In this document: positions 31,513 to 39,303 of the stretch, one piece after another
How positions within the stretch are numbered: the first letter of the stretch is position 1
Layout: each line of letters starts with the position of its first letter
Source: Kutzneria sp. 744
GTDB taxonomy: Bacteria > Actinomycetota > Actinomycetes > Mycobacteriales > Pseudonocardiaceae
Reading direction: 5' to 3'
NCBI RefSeq assembly: GCF_000568255.1
Contig: NZ_KK037166.1
Span: forward strand, 120,282-159,594
Length of the DNA: 39,313 nucleotides
Program-made: the position numbers and the translations under genes
The notes under the pieces: model-generated
The model's database searches: none
What the model was told of the DNA's origin: nothing
The model's input: the letters and a program-made list of their open reading frames with translations, nothing else

Positions 31513-32187
31513 GTGCTGTACGTCGAGACGCTCATCCGGGCGGACCTCGAACAGGTGTGGCGGCTGACGCAGGATCCGGCGCAGCACCAGCGGTGGGACC
31601 TGAGGTTCACGCGGATCGAGTACCTGCCGGACACCGTGCCGCAGCGGTTTCGCTATGCGGTGACGGCGTTTCCCGGCCTGACGGTGTCCGGGACGGGGGT
31701 CACCGCGGGGCAGCGTGTCACGGCGGACGGGTCCCGAACGTCGGCGTTGCGGTTCGCTTCGGCGGATCCGCTGTCGCCGATCCAGGACGGGGCGGGGTAC
31801 TGGCGGTACGTGCCGACCGAGGACGGGGTGCGGTTCCTCACCGGTTATCACTATCGGCCCAGATGGTGCGGTGCGGACACGGTCTTCCGGCCGCTGATGG
31901 GCTGGGCGACGGCCTGGTCGTTCGATCGCCTGCGGCTGTGGCTGGAGGATGGCATAGAGCCGGAGACGTCGCTCCGCTGGGCGGTGCTGGACGTCGGCGT
32001 GCGGGCGGCGGCGTGCGTCGGACTGTGGCGGCTGGCGGGACTTCCGCTGGCGTTGGTCACGGCAGTGGGCCTGGCCCTGGCGCCGCCGTCGCCCGTGACA
32101 CCGGCCGCGCGGCGGTGCCGGCGTCGGCCGCCCGATCGGTTGTCGCGCACCGCTCCCGCTCAACTGTCCACTTTGGAGCTGTCATGA
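31513..32187 (+). CDS. SRPBCC (START/Bet v1-like) family protein with C-terminal membrane segments
   Basis: About 224 residues. LYVETLIRADLEQVWRLTQD and PAQHQRWDLRFTRIEYLP mark an SRPBCC fold (~1-145). A hydrophobic pair near the end (ACVGLWRLAGLPLALVTAVG) suggests one or two membrane segments. Several GTGs are possible: 31504, 31507 and 31513; 31513 gives the family-like VLYVETL with a G-rich Shine-Dalgarno. The stop overlaps the DUF4166 ATG (ATGA), so the pair is cotranslated under the TTGAGC palindromes. Confidence 0.82.
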   Translation: MLYVETLIRADLEQVWRLTQDPAQHQRWDLRFTRIEYLPDTVPQRFRYAVTAFPGLTVSGTGVTAGQRVTADGSRTSALRFASADPLSPIQDGAGYWRYVPTEDGVRFLTGYHYRPRWCGADTVFRPLMGWATAWSFDRLRLWLEDGIEPETSLRWAVLDVGVRAAACVGLWRLAGLPLALVTAVGLALAPPSPVTPAARRCRRRPPDRLSRTAPAQLSTLELS

Positions 32188-32855
32188 CCTCGATCTTCCA
32201 GCGTGCCCTCGGCGCCGACTTCGACCGCCTGCACCCGCAGTTGCAACGCCGTTTCGGGTTCGGCCTCGCCGACGGAGTGGGCTGCGTAGGCCGCGGCACC
32301 ATGGACCGGATCTGGCACGGGCGGGGGTTCACGCGGCCGTTCCTGGCCCTCGGCGCGAAGCGGCACATCCTGCTGCCGCAGTCCGGCGTGGGCATCCCGT
32401 TCACCATCGAGAACTACGCTTACCGCGACGCGCTGGGCCGGGAGTCGCTCAGCTTCGTGCGCACCTTCTCGTTCGACACTGCCCGCCGCTGGGACGCCAC
32501 CATGGTCTATAACGCCGAGCGCGGCACGATCGTCGACTATCTCGGCACCCACCAGCACGTCGCCGTCGATCTCCGTCCGTCGGTCGACGAGTGGGGCGGC
32601 CTGGTGATCCGCTCCGGCGAGCAGCGCTTCCACGGCGGACCGGTGAGCTTCCGAGTTCCCGGGCTGGTCAGCGGCGTGGCCGAGGTGCACGAGTCGTACG
32701 ACGAGGACCTCGGGCGGTTCCGGATCAAGGTCGTGGTGGCCAACCGCCGATTCGGGCCCCTGTTCGGCTACCACGGCACGTTCACCGCCGCCTACGTCAC
32801 CGGCGACGCCGTGCCGAGCGCCGTCAAGCCGCGGCGGGTGCAGGTCCGAGCGTGA
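32184..32855 (+). CDS. DUF4166 domain protein
   Basis: A 223-residue protein starting at ATG 32184 within the stop of the SRPBCC gene. FQRALGADFDRLHPQLQRRF, VGCVGRGTMDRIWHG, IPFTIENYAYRDALGRES and FRIKVVVANRRFGPLFGYHG are DUF4166 features. The domain is often fused to or next to saccharopine dehydrogenase-like or lipid-related proteins; function unknown. Pairing with an SRPBCC protein hints at lipid or hydrophobic ligand handling (inference). Confidence 0.88.
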   Translation: MTSIFQRALGADFDRLHPQLQRRFGFGLADGVGCVGRGTMDRIWHGRGFTRPFLALGAKRHILLPQSGVGIPFTIENYAYRDALGRESLSFVRTFSFDTARRWDATMVYNAERGTIVDYLGTHQHVAVDLRPSVDEWGGLVIRSGEQRFHGGPVSFRVPGLVSGVAEVHESYDEDLGRFRIKVVVANRRFGPLFGYHGTFTAAYVTGDAVPSAVKPRRVQVRA

Positions 32856-32860
32856 CGCCC

Positions 32861-32880
32861 GGGTAAAGGAACCATTACCC
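32861..32880 (+). terminator. Weak hairpin after DUF4166 gene
   Basis: GGGTAA (32861-32866) pairs with TTACCC (32875-32880), a 6-bp stem, in the 46-bp gap before the P-loop gene. Weak, may only attenuate. Confidence 0.3.
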
Positions 32881-32901
32881 TCGCCCGGCCGTTGACCGTA
32901 C

Positions 32902-33441
32902 ATGAGGATCACCGTCGAACTGGGCCGGCGCGATCTCCTGGTCGTGGCCGGACTGCCCGGGGCCGGCAAGAGCACGCTGCTCGGCCGGCTGTCCGGCGAC
33001 CTGACCGTGCTCGACCCCGACCAGCTGCGGGCCCGGCTGGCGGCGCGGCTGCCGTCGGGCACGCCGTACCGTTACTACCGGCCGATTGTCCACGTGTGGC
33101 AACGCCTTCGGGTTGCGTTCGCGGCGATCGGCCGTGGGCCGCTCATCGTGCAGGAGCCGTCCACACGTGCCACGACCCGAGCCTGGCTCGTGTTGCTGGG
33201 CGCGGTGACCGGCCGCCGGGTGCGGATGCTGTGGCTGGAGGTCACCGCCGAGCAGGCGTTGCGGGGCCAGCACGTCCGGGGCCGGGTACTGGGCCGCAAG
33301 ACCTTCGATCGACACGTGCGGAGGTCGGCCCGACTGCGGGAGACGTTGCTGGCCGACCAGGTTCCCCTCGGCTGGCACAGCGCCCAGGTCCTGACCCGCT
33401 CCACGGCCGACACCACGGCATTCGTGGGCGCGGCGGCCTAG
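32902..33441 (+). CDS. P-loop NTPase (zeta-toxin/kinase-like AAA_33)
   Basis: A 179-residue protein with Walker A GLPGAGKST (~17-25), a Walker B-like Asp in LTVLDPDQLRARL, and a lid-like R-rich segment (RGRVLGRKTFDRHVRRSARL). It resembles small nucleoside/sugar kinase-like P-loop proteins (AAA_33). Substrate unknown; no antitoxin gene precedes it, so a toxin role is unsupported. Its TAG shares CTAG with the end of the split P-loop kinase on the other strand. Confidence 0.85.
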   Translation: MRITVELGRRDLLVVAGLPGAGKSTLLGRLSGDLTVLDPDQLRARLAARLPSGTPYRYYRPIVHVWQRLRVAFAAIGRGPLIVQEPSTRATTRAWLVLLGAVTGRRVRMLWLEVTAEQALRGQHVRGRVLGRKTFDRHVRRSARLRETLLADQVPLGWHSAQVLTRSTADTTAFVGAAA

Positions 33442-33653
33442 AGGCCCAAGTGGGCACCGACCTCGTCCGCCTCGGCCTCGGCCTCGGCGTCGCGCGAGCC
33501 GTCGACCTCGATGACACGGACACCCAGGCGGCGTGCGGACTCCACTGCGTCAAGCGTGACCAGGCTGTCCCGTTCGAGGCGGTTGCGCTGCGCTCGCCCG
33601 GGATCGCTGACGTCGTGATGGAAGGTCGAGGCCCGAGGCATTCGGCTGAGCTG
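33438..33653 (-). pseudogene. C-terminal fragment of a split P-loop kinase gene
   Basis: The minus-strand frame ends with LSRMPRASTFHHDVSDPGRA, then RNRLERDSLVTLDAVESARR, LGVRVIEVDG and GAHLGL. This is the typical C-terminus of an actinobacterial P-loop kinase-like family (VSDPxRAQRNRLERD, VIEVDGSRD). No matching N-terminus lies directly upstream; the frame beyond ~33660 loses family similarity. The Walker A half is found 1.6 kb away at 35256-35372 on the same strand, so this is the downstream part of an interrupted gene. Confidence 0.7.
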
Positions 33654-33842
33654 GAGGGGGTCGCCGTAGTAATCGCCGAATTTTAGGCGGATATACCCTT
33701 GAACTGCGAAAACCTGGCTGCCTGGACGGCTTCCCCGCGTCGTGGCCGGCTTCGGACGATGACGACACCGCCAGCGGGCACCGTGACCGCGAGCGGCCCG
33801 CCCGCGCTCCAATAGCCTGCTGATCTTCTTTGGGGCTGGAGG

Positions 33843-34028
33843 TTGCGGTTGGCCACGCGGGCGTTCGCCGACGAAGAACTGGAACGCCTTCGGGAGTTCC
33901 CCGAGATCGGGCGGGACGAGCAGTTCCGGCACTTCACCCTCACCAGCGCCGACCGCACGTTCGTCGATCCAGGCCAGGGACGCGGCGCCGCCGACCGGCT
34001 CGGGCTCGCGGTGACGCTGTGCACCTTG
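33843..34028 (+). pseudogene. Tn3-family transposase N-terminal scrap (DUF4158)
   Basis: About 60 codons read ATRAFADEELERLREFPEIG, RDEQFRHFTLTSADRTFVDP and DRLGLAVTLCTL. This is the start of Tn3-type transposases (RDELxRFFTLTPAD, RLGxAVQLCTL). Similarity stops abruptly after LCTL, while a complete transposase needs ~1000 residues. Only TTG starts are available. A relic left by a larger insertion or rearrangement. From 33654 to 33842 and from 34029 to 34374 I see no gene; the latter must hold the promoter of the secreted protein gene. Confidence 0.7.
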
Positions 34029-34374
34029 CTCACGATAATGCGGCCGGTGCTTCCAGCCACCGTCGATCGAGCCGCCTACGCCGACGTCCAGGCGGGAGGG
34101 AACCGTTCGGGTACCGGGAAGGTACCGGTGCCGGTCAGGCTGTTGTTGTCTGCATTTCTACATAGGACCCAAGTTTCTCGGTACCACGGAAGCCATGCCA
34201 GAGCTACCGGTTTAGATGGTCTCTGGCAACCAAACCACGATCGAAAGGAAGGCTCTGGATGCGCGCTCGCTCGGTGCAGAAAGAACTCGCGAGCGCCGTC
34301 GGCCGTTGGTACGTTGCTCTCTGCCTGGCGACCCTTATTCGCCGTCAGATCATCGAACTGAGGGAGATCGGCAC

Positions 34375-34911
34375 GTGAAAAGGAAAGGCGTCGTCTCACG
34401 AATCATCGTCGTGGCGGCGATGATCGTGGCTTCTGCGACGTTCAGCGTCGGGCTCGCGGGCACCGCGCAGGCTGCGGCCTGCGCGAATCCGGTGGGCGTG
34501 ACACCGGCTCTGGACCTCAAGGCAAACGGTACCAACATGGGGTACCTATATCTGGGCTACTTCTCCTCCTGTCGCGAGGCGTACGCCGAGCTGCACATCA
34601 CTAGCGCCAGCGTGGCCCGCGTAGCCATCGAAGCGGTGGTGTCGATCGATAACGACGTCATCGGGATGGAGTACGGCAGCAAGGCCACCGATACCGTAAG
34701 CACAAATGGTGGATGGGCGGACAGCTTTTTCATCCCGATCGACCAGAACAACGACCACGACATCTTCTACAGTGCGACCCCGCACGTGACAATTTACTTC
34801 TCCGACGGGTACTCGTGCACCGGCACAGGCTGGACTCACGAATTCGCCCACGGTAACAACGTCTACGGGCTCGACGCCGGCCAATCGGGGAACTGCACAA
34901 ACGCTGCGTGA
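34375..34911 (+). CDS. Secreted protein of unknown function, DUF2690-like pattern (weak)
   Basis: A 178-residue precursor starting at GTG 34375 (MKRKGVVSR), with AGGGAGATCGGCAC upstream and a signal peptide ending at AQAAA (~34). The mature domain has paired Cys residues (ACANP; FSSCREAYAELH; GYSCTGTGW; SGNCTNAA) that may form two disulfides. GYLYLGYFSSCREAYAEL recalls the strand-C-W/Y pattern of DUF2690-type secreted proteins. Codon use is less GC-biased than in neighbouring genes (e.g. CTA TAT, ATT TAC TTC, ACA AAT), suggesting recent acquisition. A longer frame open from 34216 lacks coding character. Confidence 0.75.
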   Translation: MKRKGVVSRIIVVAAMIVASATFSVGLAGTAQAAACANPVGVTPALDLKANGTNMGYLYLGYFSSCREAYAELHITSASVARVAIEAVVSIDNDVIGMEYGSKATDTVSTNGGWADSFFIPIDQNNDHDIFYSATPHVTIYFSDGYSCTGTGWTHEFAHGNNVYGLDAGQSGNCTNAA

Positions 34912-34988
34912 ATCGTCCCGGGTTCCGTCCACGGCTCAGCGCGTCGCGAAGATCAGTGCATGTCAGTGAGCTGCGGTGAAAGCGCTGA

Positions 34989-35250
34989 GCCGTTGACGAA
35001 ACCCTGGCGATCCATCTGGCGTTGGTGTCCATGCTGCCGGGCGCCCGGGCCGCGGAGCTGTTCGTCCTGTACGCCGAGATGCCGGTCGTGCGCCACCGGT
35101 TCGCGGCCGTGCTGGTGGCCGGCGACCAGGTGGTCGTCGACCACGACGGCGAACTGGGCCGCGTCCCCTGCCCAGCTCGACGAGCTGCTGCACCATCTAC
35201 GCGCTGGCCTGCACGGCACGGCCACTGTGATCCCGCTCCGCCGGACTGGA
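34989..35250 (+). pseudogene. Frameshifted coding remnant, family unknown
   Basis: Strongly GC3-biased plus-strand frame DETLAIHLALVSMLPGARAA, ELFVLYAEMPVVRHRFAAVL, VAGDQVVVDHDGELG runs from ~34989 to ~35160. It continues in another frame as PAQLDELLHHLRAGLHGTAT, VIPLRR to ~35250. There is no good start, and a frameshift lies near 35163-35175. It abuts the breakpoint of the split kinase. I do not recognise the family. Confidence 0.5.
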
Positions 35251-35255
35251 GTTCG

Positions 35256-35372
35256 GTACGCCGTGAGCCCGTGCCGGAACGCCAACAGGCGGGCCACCGT
35301 GGACTTGCCGGCCCACTGCCCGCCGCCGATCCAGCGGGCGTTGCCGAGGGGGCCGAAGGGATCCCAGGCCAT
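35256..35372 (-). pseudogene. N-terminal (Walker A) fragment of the split P-loop kinase gene
   Basis: ATG 35372 shares one base with the TGA of the phosphotriesterase-like gene (TGATG), so it was translationally coupled to it. Thirty-nine codons read MAWDPFGPLGNARWIGGGQW, AGKSTVARLLAF, RHGLTAY, with Walker A GGGQWAGKST. After TAY the frame loses family character and coding bias. The matching C-terminus lies at 33438-33653. The ~1.6 kb between is foreign or decayed. Confidence 0.75.
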
Positions 35373-36217
35373 CAGCCGAAGGCCCGCGTCGGGTTGGCGA
35401 CGAAGATCTGCGCCGCCAGCTCGGGGTCGAGGCGCGGGCGGAGATGGGTCACCAGGTACGACATGCCAGGCACTCCCCTTGCCGCCACGGTCGTCGTGTC
35501 GCCGCCCAACAGCAGCTGGGAGGCGAACCCGGCGTCGGCGAGTCGGGTGAGGGTGCCTGGCATCGTCCAGTCGGTGGCGTGATGGGCGCGGGAGGGGCCG
35601 TCGAACGCGAGGAAGATGCCGGCGGAGGCGACGCGGTCCTGCACCCAGGGGTCGGGGAAGCGGTTGAGGTGCCCGAGAACGACCCGATGCGGCGGCACGT
35701 CCAGCTTGCCGCACAACAGGTCCAGCACGTCGAGGGCGGCGGTGCCGAGTTCCAGGTGAACAGCCACCGGCACTCCGGTGGTGTGGTGGGCGCGTGCGGC
35801 GGCGGTCATGGTGTGCACGGCGTGTGGGTCGAGGCCGTGGAAGCCTCCGGCGACCTTGATCAGGCCTGTCCGGCGTTGGGTGATGTCTTCGACGAACAGC
35901 TCTTCCAGGCGTGGCAGGGTTTTCGCCAGCCACTCCGGCTCGTAGTGCTGGGCCTGGTGCAGGCCGGTGGCGGCGACGATGGTCACGTCCGAGCGTCGCG
36001 ACAGATCGGGCAGGGCGTCGAGGCGGCGGTGCATGCCCAGCGGCGTCCACTGCACGACCGCCTGCCCGCCGGTGTCGTGAAACCGTTGCAGCTCAAGGAA
36101 CGCCGCCTCGACGTCGTCCAGCTCCTGGCCCGGGAGCACGCGGCTGGCCAGGAAGAGGTGATCGTGCGAGTTGGTGACGCCCAGCTCGTCGACGTCACCG
36201 AGGACCGTGCGGATCAC
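35372..36217 (-). CDS. Phosphotriesterase-family (amidohydrolase superfamily) hydrolase
   Basis: A 281-residue TIM-barrel metal hydrolase. VTNSHDHLFLASR carries the HxH pair, TGLIKVAGGF the Lys expected to be carbamylated, PVAVHLELG and VVLGHLNRFPDP the two further His, and LLLGGDTTT the barrel-end Asp. Members are lactonases, esterases or phosphotriesterases; substrate not predictable. GTG 36217 overlaps the stop of the DUF4865 gene (GTGA), and the stop overlaps the ATG of the broken kinase gene. The three formed one operon divergent from the TetR gene. Confidence 0.9.
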   Translation of the reverse strand: MIRTVLGDVDELGVTNSHDHLFLASRVLPGQELDDVEAAFLELQRFHDTGGQAVVQWTPLGMHRRLDALPDLSRRSDVTIVAATGLHQAQHYEPEWLAKTLPRLEELFVEDITQRRTGLIKVAGGFHGLDPHAVHTMTAAARAHHTTGVPVAVHLELGTAALDVLDLLCGKLDVPPHRVVLGHLNRFPDPWVQDRVASAGIFLAFDGPSRAHHATDWTMPGTLTRLADAGFASQLLLGGDTTTVAARGVPGMSYLVTHLRPRLDPELAAQIFVANPTRAFG

Positions 36218-36759
36218 CAGTGCCGACCGACCGGCAGCAGGTCCAGCTCTGGCGTGGACAGGTGCCGAACCGTGTACTCGGCGGCCGGGTTGTCCTCGTA
36301 CAGCGTGAACCGGACGAGCTCCCAGCCCCTCGTGTCGACCGCCAGCGCGACGGAATGCACTCCGTCCTCGGCCCGCAATTCCGTTACCGCATCGGGGATT
36401 CCCTCCGGCGTGATCCGGCTCGTCACCTTGCTGGCCCGGGTCGGCCTTCCCTCCCAGGCTGGTCCGCGCAGGAACGCCAGCGCCGTCCACTGCTGCACCA
36501 CCGGCCGGCCGAACGACTCACACAGGCCTCGAAACCCGTCGCCCCACAGGAAGGCGTTCATGCCCTCCACCGTGCGCCAGAGGTAGAACGGCGAGTACTG
36601 GTTCACCGGCGATCCCTCGGCCCGCTCCCGGACGCAGTACGCCTTCAGCCCCAGCCCCGGCCACCCGTCCAGCAACGCCCCCTTGCTCGCCACCCGCTCT
36701 CGGATGATCCCCATGTCGTAGTCGGCCGGCAGCGTGATCTCGTACTGCATCGCGTGCAT
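36214..36759 (-). CDS. DUF4865 family protein
   Basis: A 181-residue protein with the DUF4865 start MHAMQYEITLPADYDMGIIR, then WPGLGLKAYCVRER, QYSPFYLWRTVEGMNAFLWG and RPVVQQWTALAF. The predicted fold is ferredoxin-like (ABM-like); function unknown, but the family is commonly found beside TetR regulators and oxidoreductases. ATG 36759 is chosen; 36750 and 36774 are alternatives. Divergent from the TetR gene across a 75-bp spacer with a 29-bp palindrome. Confidence 0.85.
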   Translation of the reverse strand: MHAMQYEITLPADYDMGIIRERVASKGALLDGWPGLGLKAYCVRERAEGSPVNQYSPFYLWRTVEGMNAFLWGDGFRGLCESFGRPVVQQWTALAFLRGPAWEGRPTRASKVTSRITPEGIPDAVTELRAEDGVHSVALAVDTRGWELVRFTLYEDNPAAEYTVRHLSTPELDLLPVGRHW

Positions 36760-36800
36760 GCCGCCACTGTACATACCACTAGGTACAGGATGTACGGCTT

Positions 36801-36829
36801 GAAGTGTACGAAACCGTTTCGTACACTTC
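36801..36829. promoter_or_regulatory. 29-bp perfect palindrome, TetR operator
   Basis: Arms 36801-36814 (GAAGTGTACGAAAC) and 36816-36829 are exact inverse complements around a single C. It ends 5 bp before the first TetR GTG and lies between divergent genes, as expected for autoregulation and control of DUF4865. Extra TGTAC/GTACA half-sites occur at 36769-36795. Confidence 0.88.
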
Positions 36830-36834
36830 TGCTC

Positions 36835-37404
36835 GTGGTGAGGGGCAAGGAGCGGGAAGACGCGATTCTGGCGGCGACGATCGAGCTGGTGGGAGAGGTG
36901 GGGTACGGGGCGCTGACGATGGACGGGGTGGCGGCGCGGGCGCAGGCGAGCAAGGCGACGATCTACCGACGGTGGCGGAACAAGGCGCAGCTGGTGAAGG
37001 CGGCGCTGGACGCCTACGACACGAGGCAGAACGAGGCGATCCCGGACACCGGGGAGCTGCGCGAGGACCTGTACGCGGTGATGAGGGCGCTGCGGGAGCG
37101 GGTGAGCGAGAGCTACCTGGCCATGATCAACGGCCTCATCGCGGCGGCGAAGCACGATCCGGAACTGGATGCGGCGCTGCAGGAGCACGTGGCCGACGAA
37201 GAGCTGTCGCCGTTCCTGGTGAGCCTGCAAAGGGCGGTGGACCGGGGCGAGCTGCCGGCCGACGCGGACAGCGAGCTGGTGCACGACGTGGCGGAGGCGC
37301 TGATCATGCGCCAGGTCACGACCGGCGTCTTCGACGAGGAGTTCATCCGGCGGGTCGTCGACGACGTCCTGCTGGTGCTGCTGAGGCAAGGGGGAGAAAA
37401 GTGA
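36835..37404 (+). CDS. TetR-family transcriptional regulator
   Basis: A 189-residue regulator. The HTH is ATIELVGEVGYGALTMDGVA followed by ARAQASKATIYRRWRNKAQL; the C-terminal ligand domain includes MINGLIAAAKHDPELDAAL and ends LVLLRQGGEK, as in the TetR_C_16-like group. Tandem GTGs at 36835 and 36838 are both possible starts. It likely represses itself, the coupled FAD monooxygenase and the divergent DUF4865 operon through the adjacent palindrome. The stop overlaps the monooxygenase GTG (GTGA). Confidence 0.93.
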   Translation: MVRGKEREDAILAATIELVGEVGYGALTMDGVAARAQASKATIYRRWRNKAQLVKAALDAYDTRQNEAIPDTGELREDLYAVMRALRERVSESYLAMINGLIAAAKHDPELDAALQEHVADEELSPFLVSLQRAVDRGELPADADSELVHDVAEALIMRQVTTGVFDEEFIRRVVDDVLLVLLRQGGEK

Positions 37405-38828
37405 CGGTGCTGATCGCCGGGGCGGGCCCGACGGGGCTGACCCTGGGCATTGAGCTGGCACGCCGAGGGATCGCGTGCCGACTGCTGGACAAGGCCGACG
37501 GCCTGTTCCAGGGATCGAGAGGCAAGGGCCTGCAACCCAGGACGCTGGAGGTGTTCGACGACCTGGGCGTGCTGGACGCGATCCGGGCCGACGGCATGCC
37601 GTTCCCGAAGTTCCGCCTCTACTCCGGCACGGACGTCGTCTGGGAGCGGGCGCTGCACGAAATGCTGGGACTGGAGGCGCCGAAGCCCTCCCCCGACATC
37701 CCCTACCCGCTCCCCTGGCTGATCCCCCAGTGGCGCACCGACGAGATCCTGCGCGACCGGTTCGAGGCCCTGGGCGGCAAGGTGGAGTTCGGGGCCGAGG
37801 TCACGGCCGTCGAGCAGGACGACGACGGCGTGCGGGTCACGGTCGACGGCAGCGAGGTGATCACCGGGGACTACCTGGTCGGCACGGACGGCGGCCGCAG
37901 CGCCGTCAGGAAGCTGCTGGGGGTCGGCTTCGAAGGCGAGACGTATGAGACGGAGCAGACACTGGTCGGCGACGTCCGGGTGGAGGGCCTGCAAGGCACG
38001 GCCTGTCACATGATGACCCACGCCGGCGACGTGACGAAGCGGTTCTCGGTGTGGAACCTGCCGGGCAGCGACTACTACCAGCTGGTCGCATCGGTGCCGA
38101 GCAAGGAGATCCCGACCCTGGAGGACGTACAGGAGCTGCTGGAGGAACGGACGGGCCGCACGGACATCCGCCTGCACGACCTGCGATGGATCTCCGTCTA
38201 CCGGATCAACGTGCGCATGGTGGACCGCTTCCGAGTGGGACGCGTCTTCCTCGCCGGCGACGCGGCCCACGTGCACTCCTCGGCCAGCGGACAGGGCCTG
38301 AACACGAGCGTGCAGGACGCCTACAACCTGGGCTGGAAGCTGGCCGGCGTCATCCAGGGCGCCCCGGACGAGCTGCTCGACTCGTACGAGGGAGAGCGGA
38401 TGCCGGTGGCGGCGCAGGTGCTGGGCCTGTCGAGCGCCATGCACGCCAGGAACTTCCGGCCGACGACCGGCCCCGCGCCGGCCATCCACCAGCTCGACAT
38501 CACCTACCGCGGCGGCCCGCTGGCCACGGACGACTGCCCCGATCCTCAGCAGCTGCAAGCCGGCGACCGCGCGCCGGACGGGATGCTCCCGGACGGCACC
38601 AGGCTGTTCGACCTGTTCCGTGGGCCGCACTTCACGAGGTTGGTCTTCGCCGGCCCGATCGAGGGCTACGACGTCGAGCCCGGCACGCACGTGCTGGTCC
38701 GGCCGGACGGGTACATCGCGGTGATCAGCGACAATTCCGACACGGTCGACCGCTGGCTGGACCGGTTCGGCACGGATCCGGTGCGAACGATGCAACCCGT
38801 GGGCCGACTGGTTCCGTCTCCCGGGTAG
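37401..38828 (+). CDS. FAD-dependent aromatic hydroxylase/monooxygenase (PheA/TetX-RdmE type)
   Basis: A 475-residue class A flavoprotein monooxygenase. VLIAGAGPTGLTLGIELARR is the FAD-binding GxGxxG motif, YLVGTDGGRSAVRKLLG the DG motif, and VFLAGDAAHVHSSASGQGLN the GD motif; a short thioredoxin-like C-terminus follows. It should hydroxylate an aromatic or polyketide-like substrate with NAD(P)H and O2. It starts at GTG 37401 with GGGGGAGA upstream, inside the TetR stop, so drug or aromatic induction through TetR is likely (inference). Confidence 0.93.
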   Translation: MTVLIAGAGPTGLTLGIELARRGIACRLLDKADGLFQGSRGKGLQPRTLEVFDDLGVLDAIRADGMPFPKFRLYSGTDVVWERALHEMLGLEAPKPSPDIPYPLPWLIPQWRTDEILRDRFEALGGKVEFGAEVTAVEQDDDGVRVTVDGSEVITGDYLVGTDGGRSAVRKLLGVGFEGETYETEQTLVGDVRVEGLQGTACHMMTHAGDVTKRFSVWNLPGSDYYQLVASVPSKEIPTLEDVQELLEERTGRTDIRLHDLRWISVYRINVRMVDRFRVGRVFLAGDAAHVHSSASGQGLNTSVQDAYNLGWKLAGVIQGAPDELLDSYEGERMPVAAQVLGLSSAMHARNFRPTTGPAPAIHQLDITYRGGPLATDDCPDPQQLQAGDRAPDGMLPDGTRLFDLFRGPHFTRLVFAGPIEGYDVEPGTHVLVRPDGYIAVISDNSDTVDRWLDRFGTDPVRTMQPVGRLVPSPG

Positions 38829-38850
38829 CGATCACCGGGAGGTCGAGATC

Positions 38851-39303
38851 ATGCGTTCGGCGCCGTTAGTGCTGGCCGGAGTGCTGTTGTCGGTTGCTGC
38901 CTGCTCCACGACACCACCGCAGACAAGTCCGGCCGCGCAGGCGCCGGTCTGCGCGGACACGCTGCCACAGCAGCCGACGACCGGGGCGGCAACGCCGATG
39001 GTGCCGGGCGAGCCCCAGGCCGCGGTGATCTGCCAGTACACGGCGGTCCAGCAGCACCTGGCCAAGTCCACGCAGGTCAAGGACGTGCAGGGCCTGCAGA
39101 AGGCGCTCAACGCCGCCGACACGACACCGCCGCCGCGCGGCACGATGTGCCCGCTGGACCACGGCGGCCGGGACATGGTGATCTTCGCCTACGCCGGCGG
39201 CGACCCGGTGGACGTCACCATCAAGACCAGCGGATGCGCCACCGCCACCAACGGCAAGGTGACGGCGTACCGCCTCACCGACGCCGTCCTGGGCAAGCTG
39301 TAG
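38851..39303 (+). CDS. Lipoprotein of unknown function
   Basis: A 150-residue precursor. MRSAPLVLAGVLLSVAACST is a lipoprotein signal with lipobox VAAC (Cys 18). The mature part has four more Cys (PVCADTL, VICQYTA, GTMCPLD, SGCATA) and resembles small actinobacterial exported lipoproteins without a named function. ATG 38851 follows GGGAGGTCGAGATC. It begins 22 bp after the monooxygenase and may be cotranscribed, though a functional link is not evident. Confidence 0.8.
   Translation: MRSAPLVLAGVLLSVAACSTTPPQTSPAAQAPVCADTLPQQPTTGAATPMVPGEPQAAVICQYTAVQQHLAKSTQVKDVQGLQKALNAADTTPPPRGTMCPLDHGGRDMVIFAYAGGDPVDVTIKTSGCATATNGKVTAYRLTDAVLGKL

Noticed and set aside
32902-33441. Zeta-toxin/antitoxin reading of the P-loop gene
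   Set aside because: No antitoxin-like small gene is adjacent; the Walker A alone does not show toxin function.
34953-36050. Minus-strand frame of 365 codons covering the split kinase N-terminus
   Set aside because: Only the 39 codons at 35256-35372 look like a protein family; the rest is out of phase with the phosphotriesterase-family gene and is Arg/Pro-rich.
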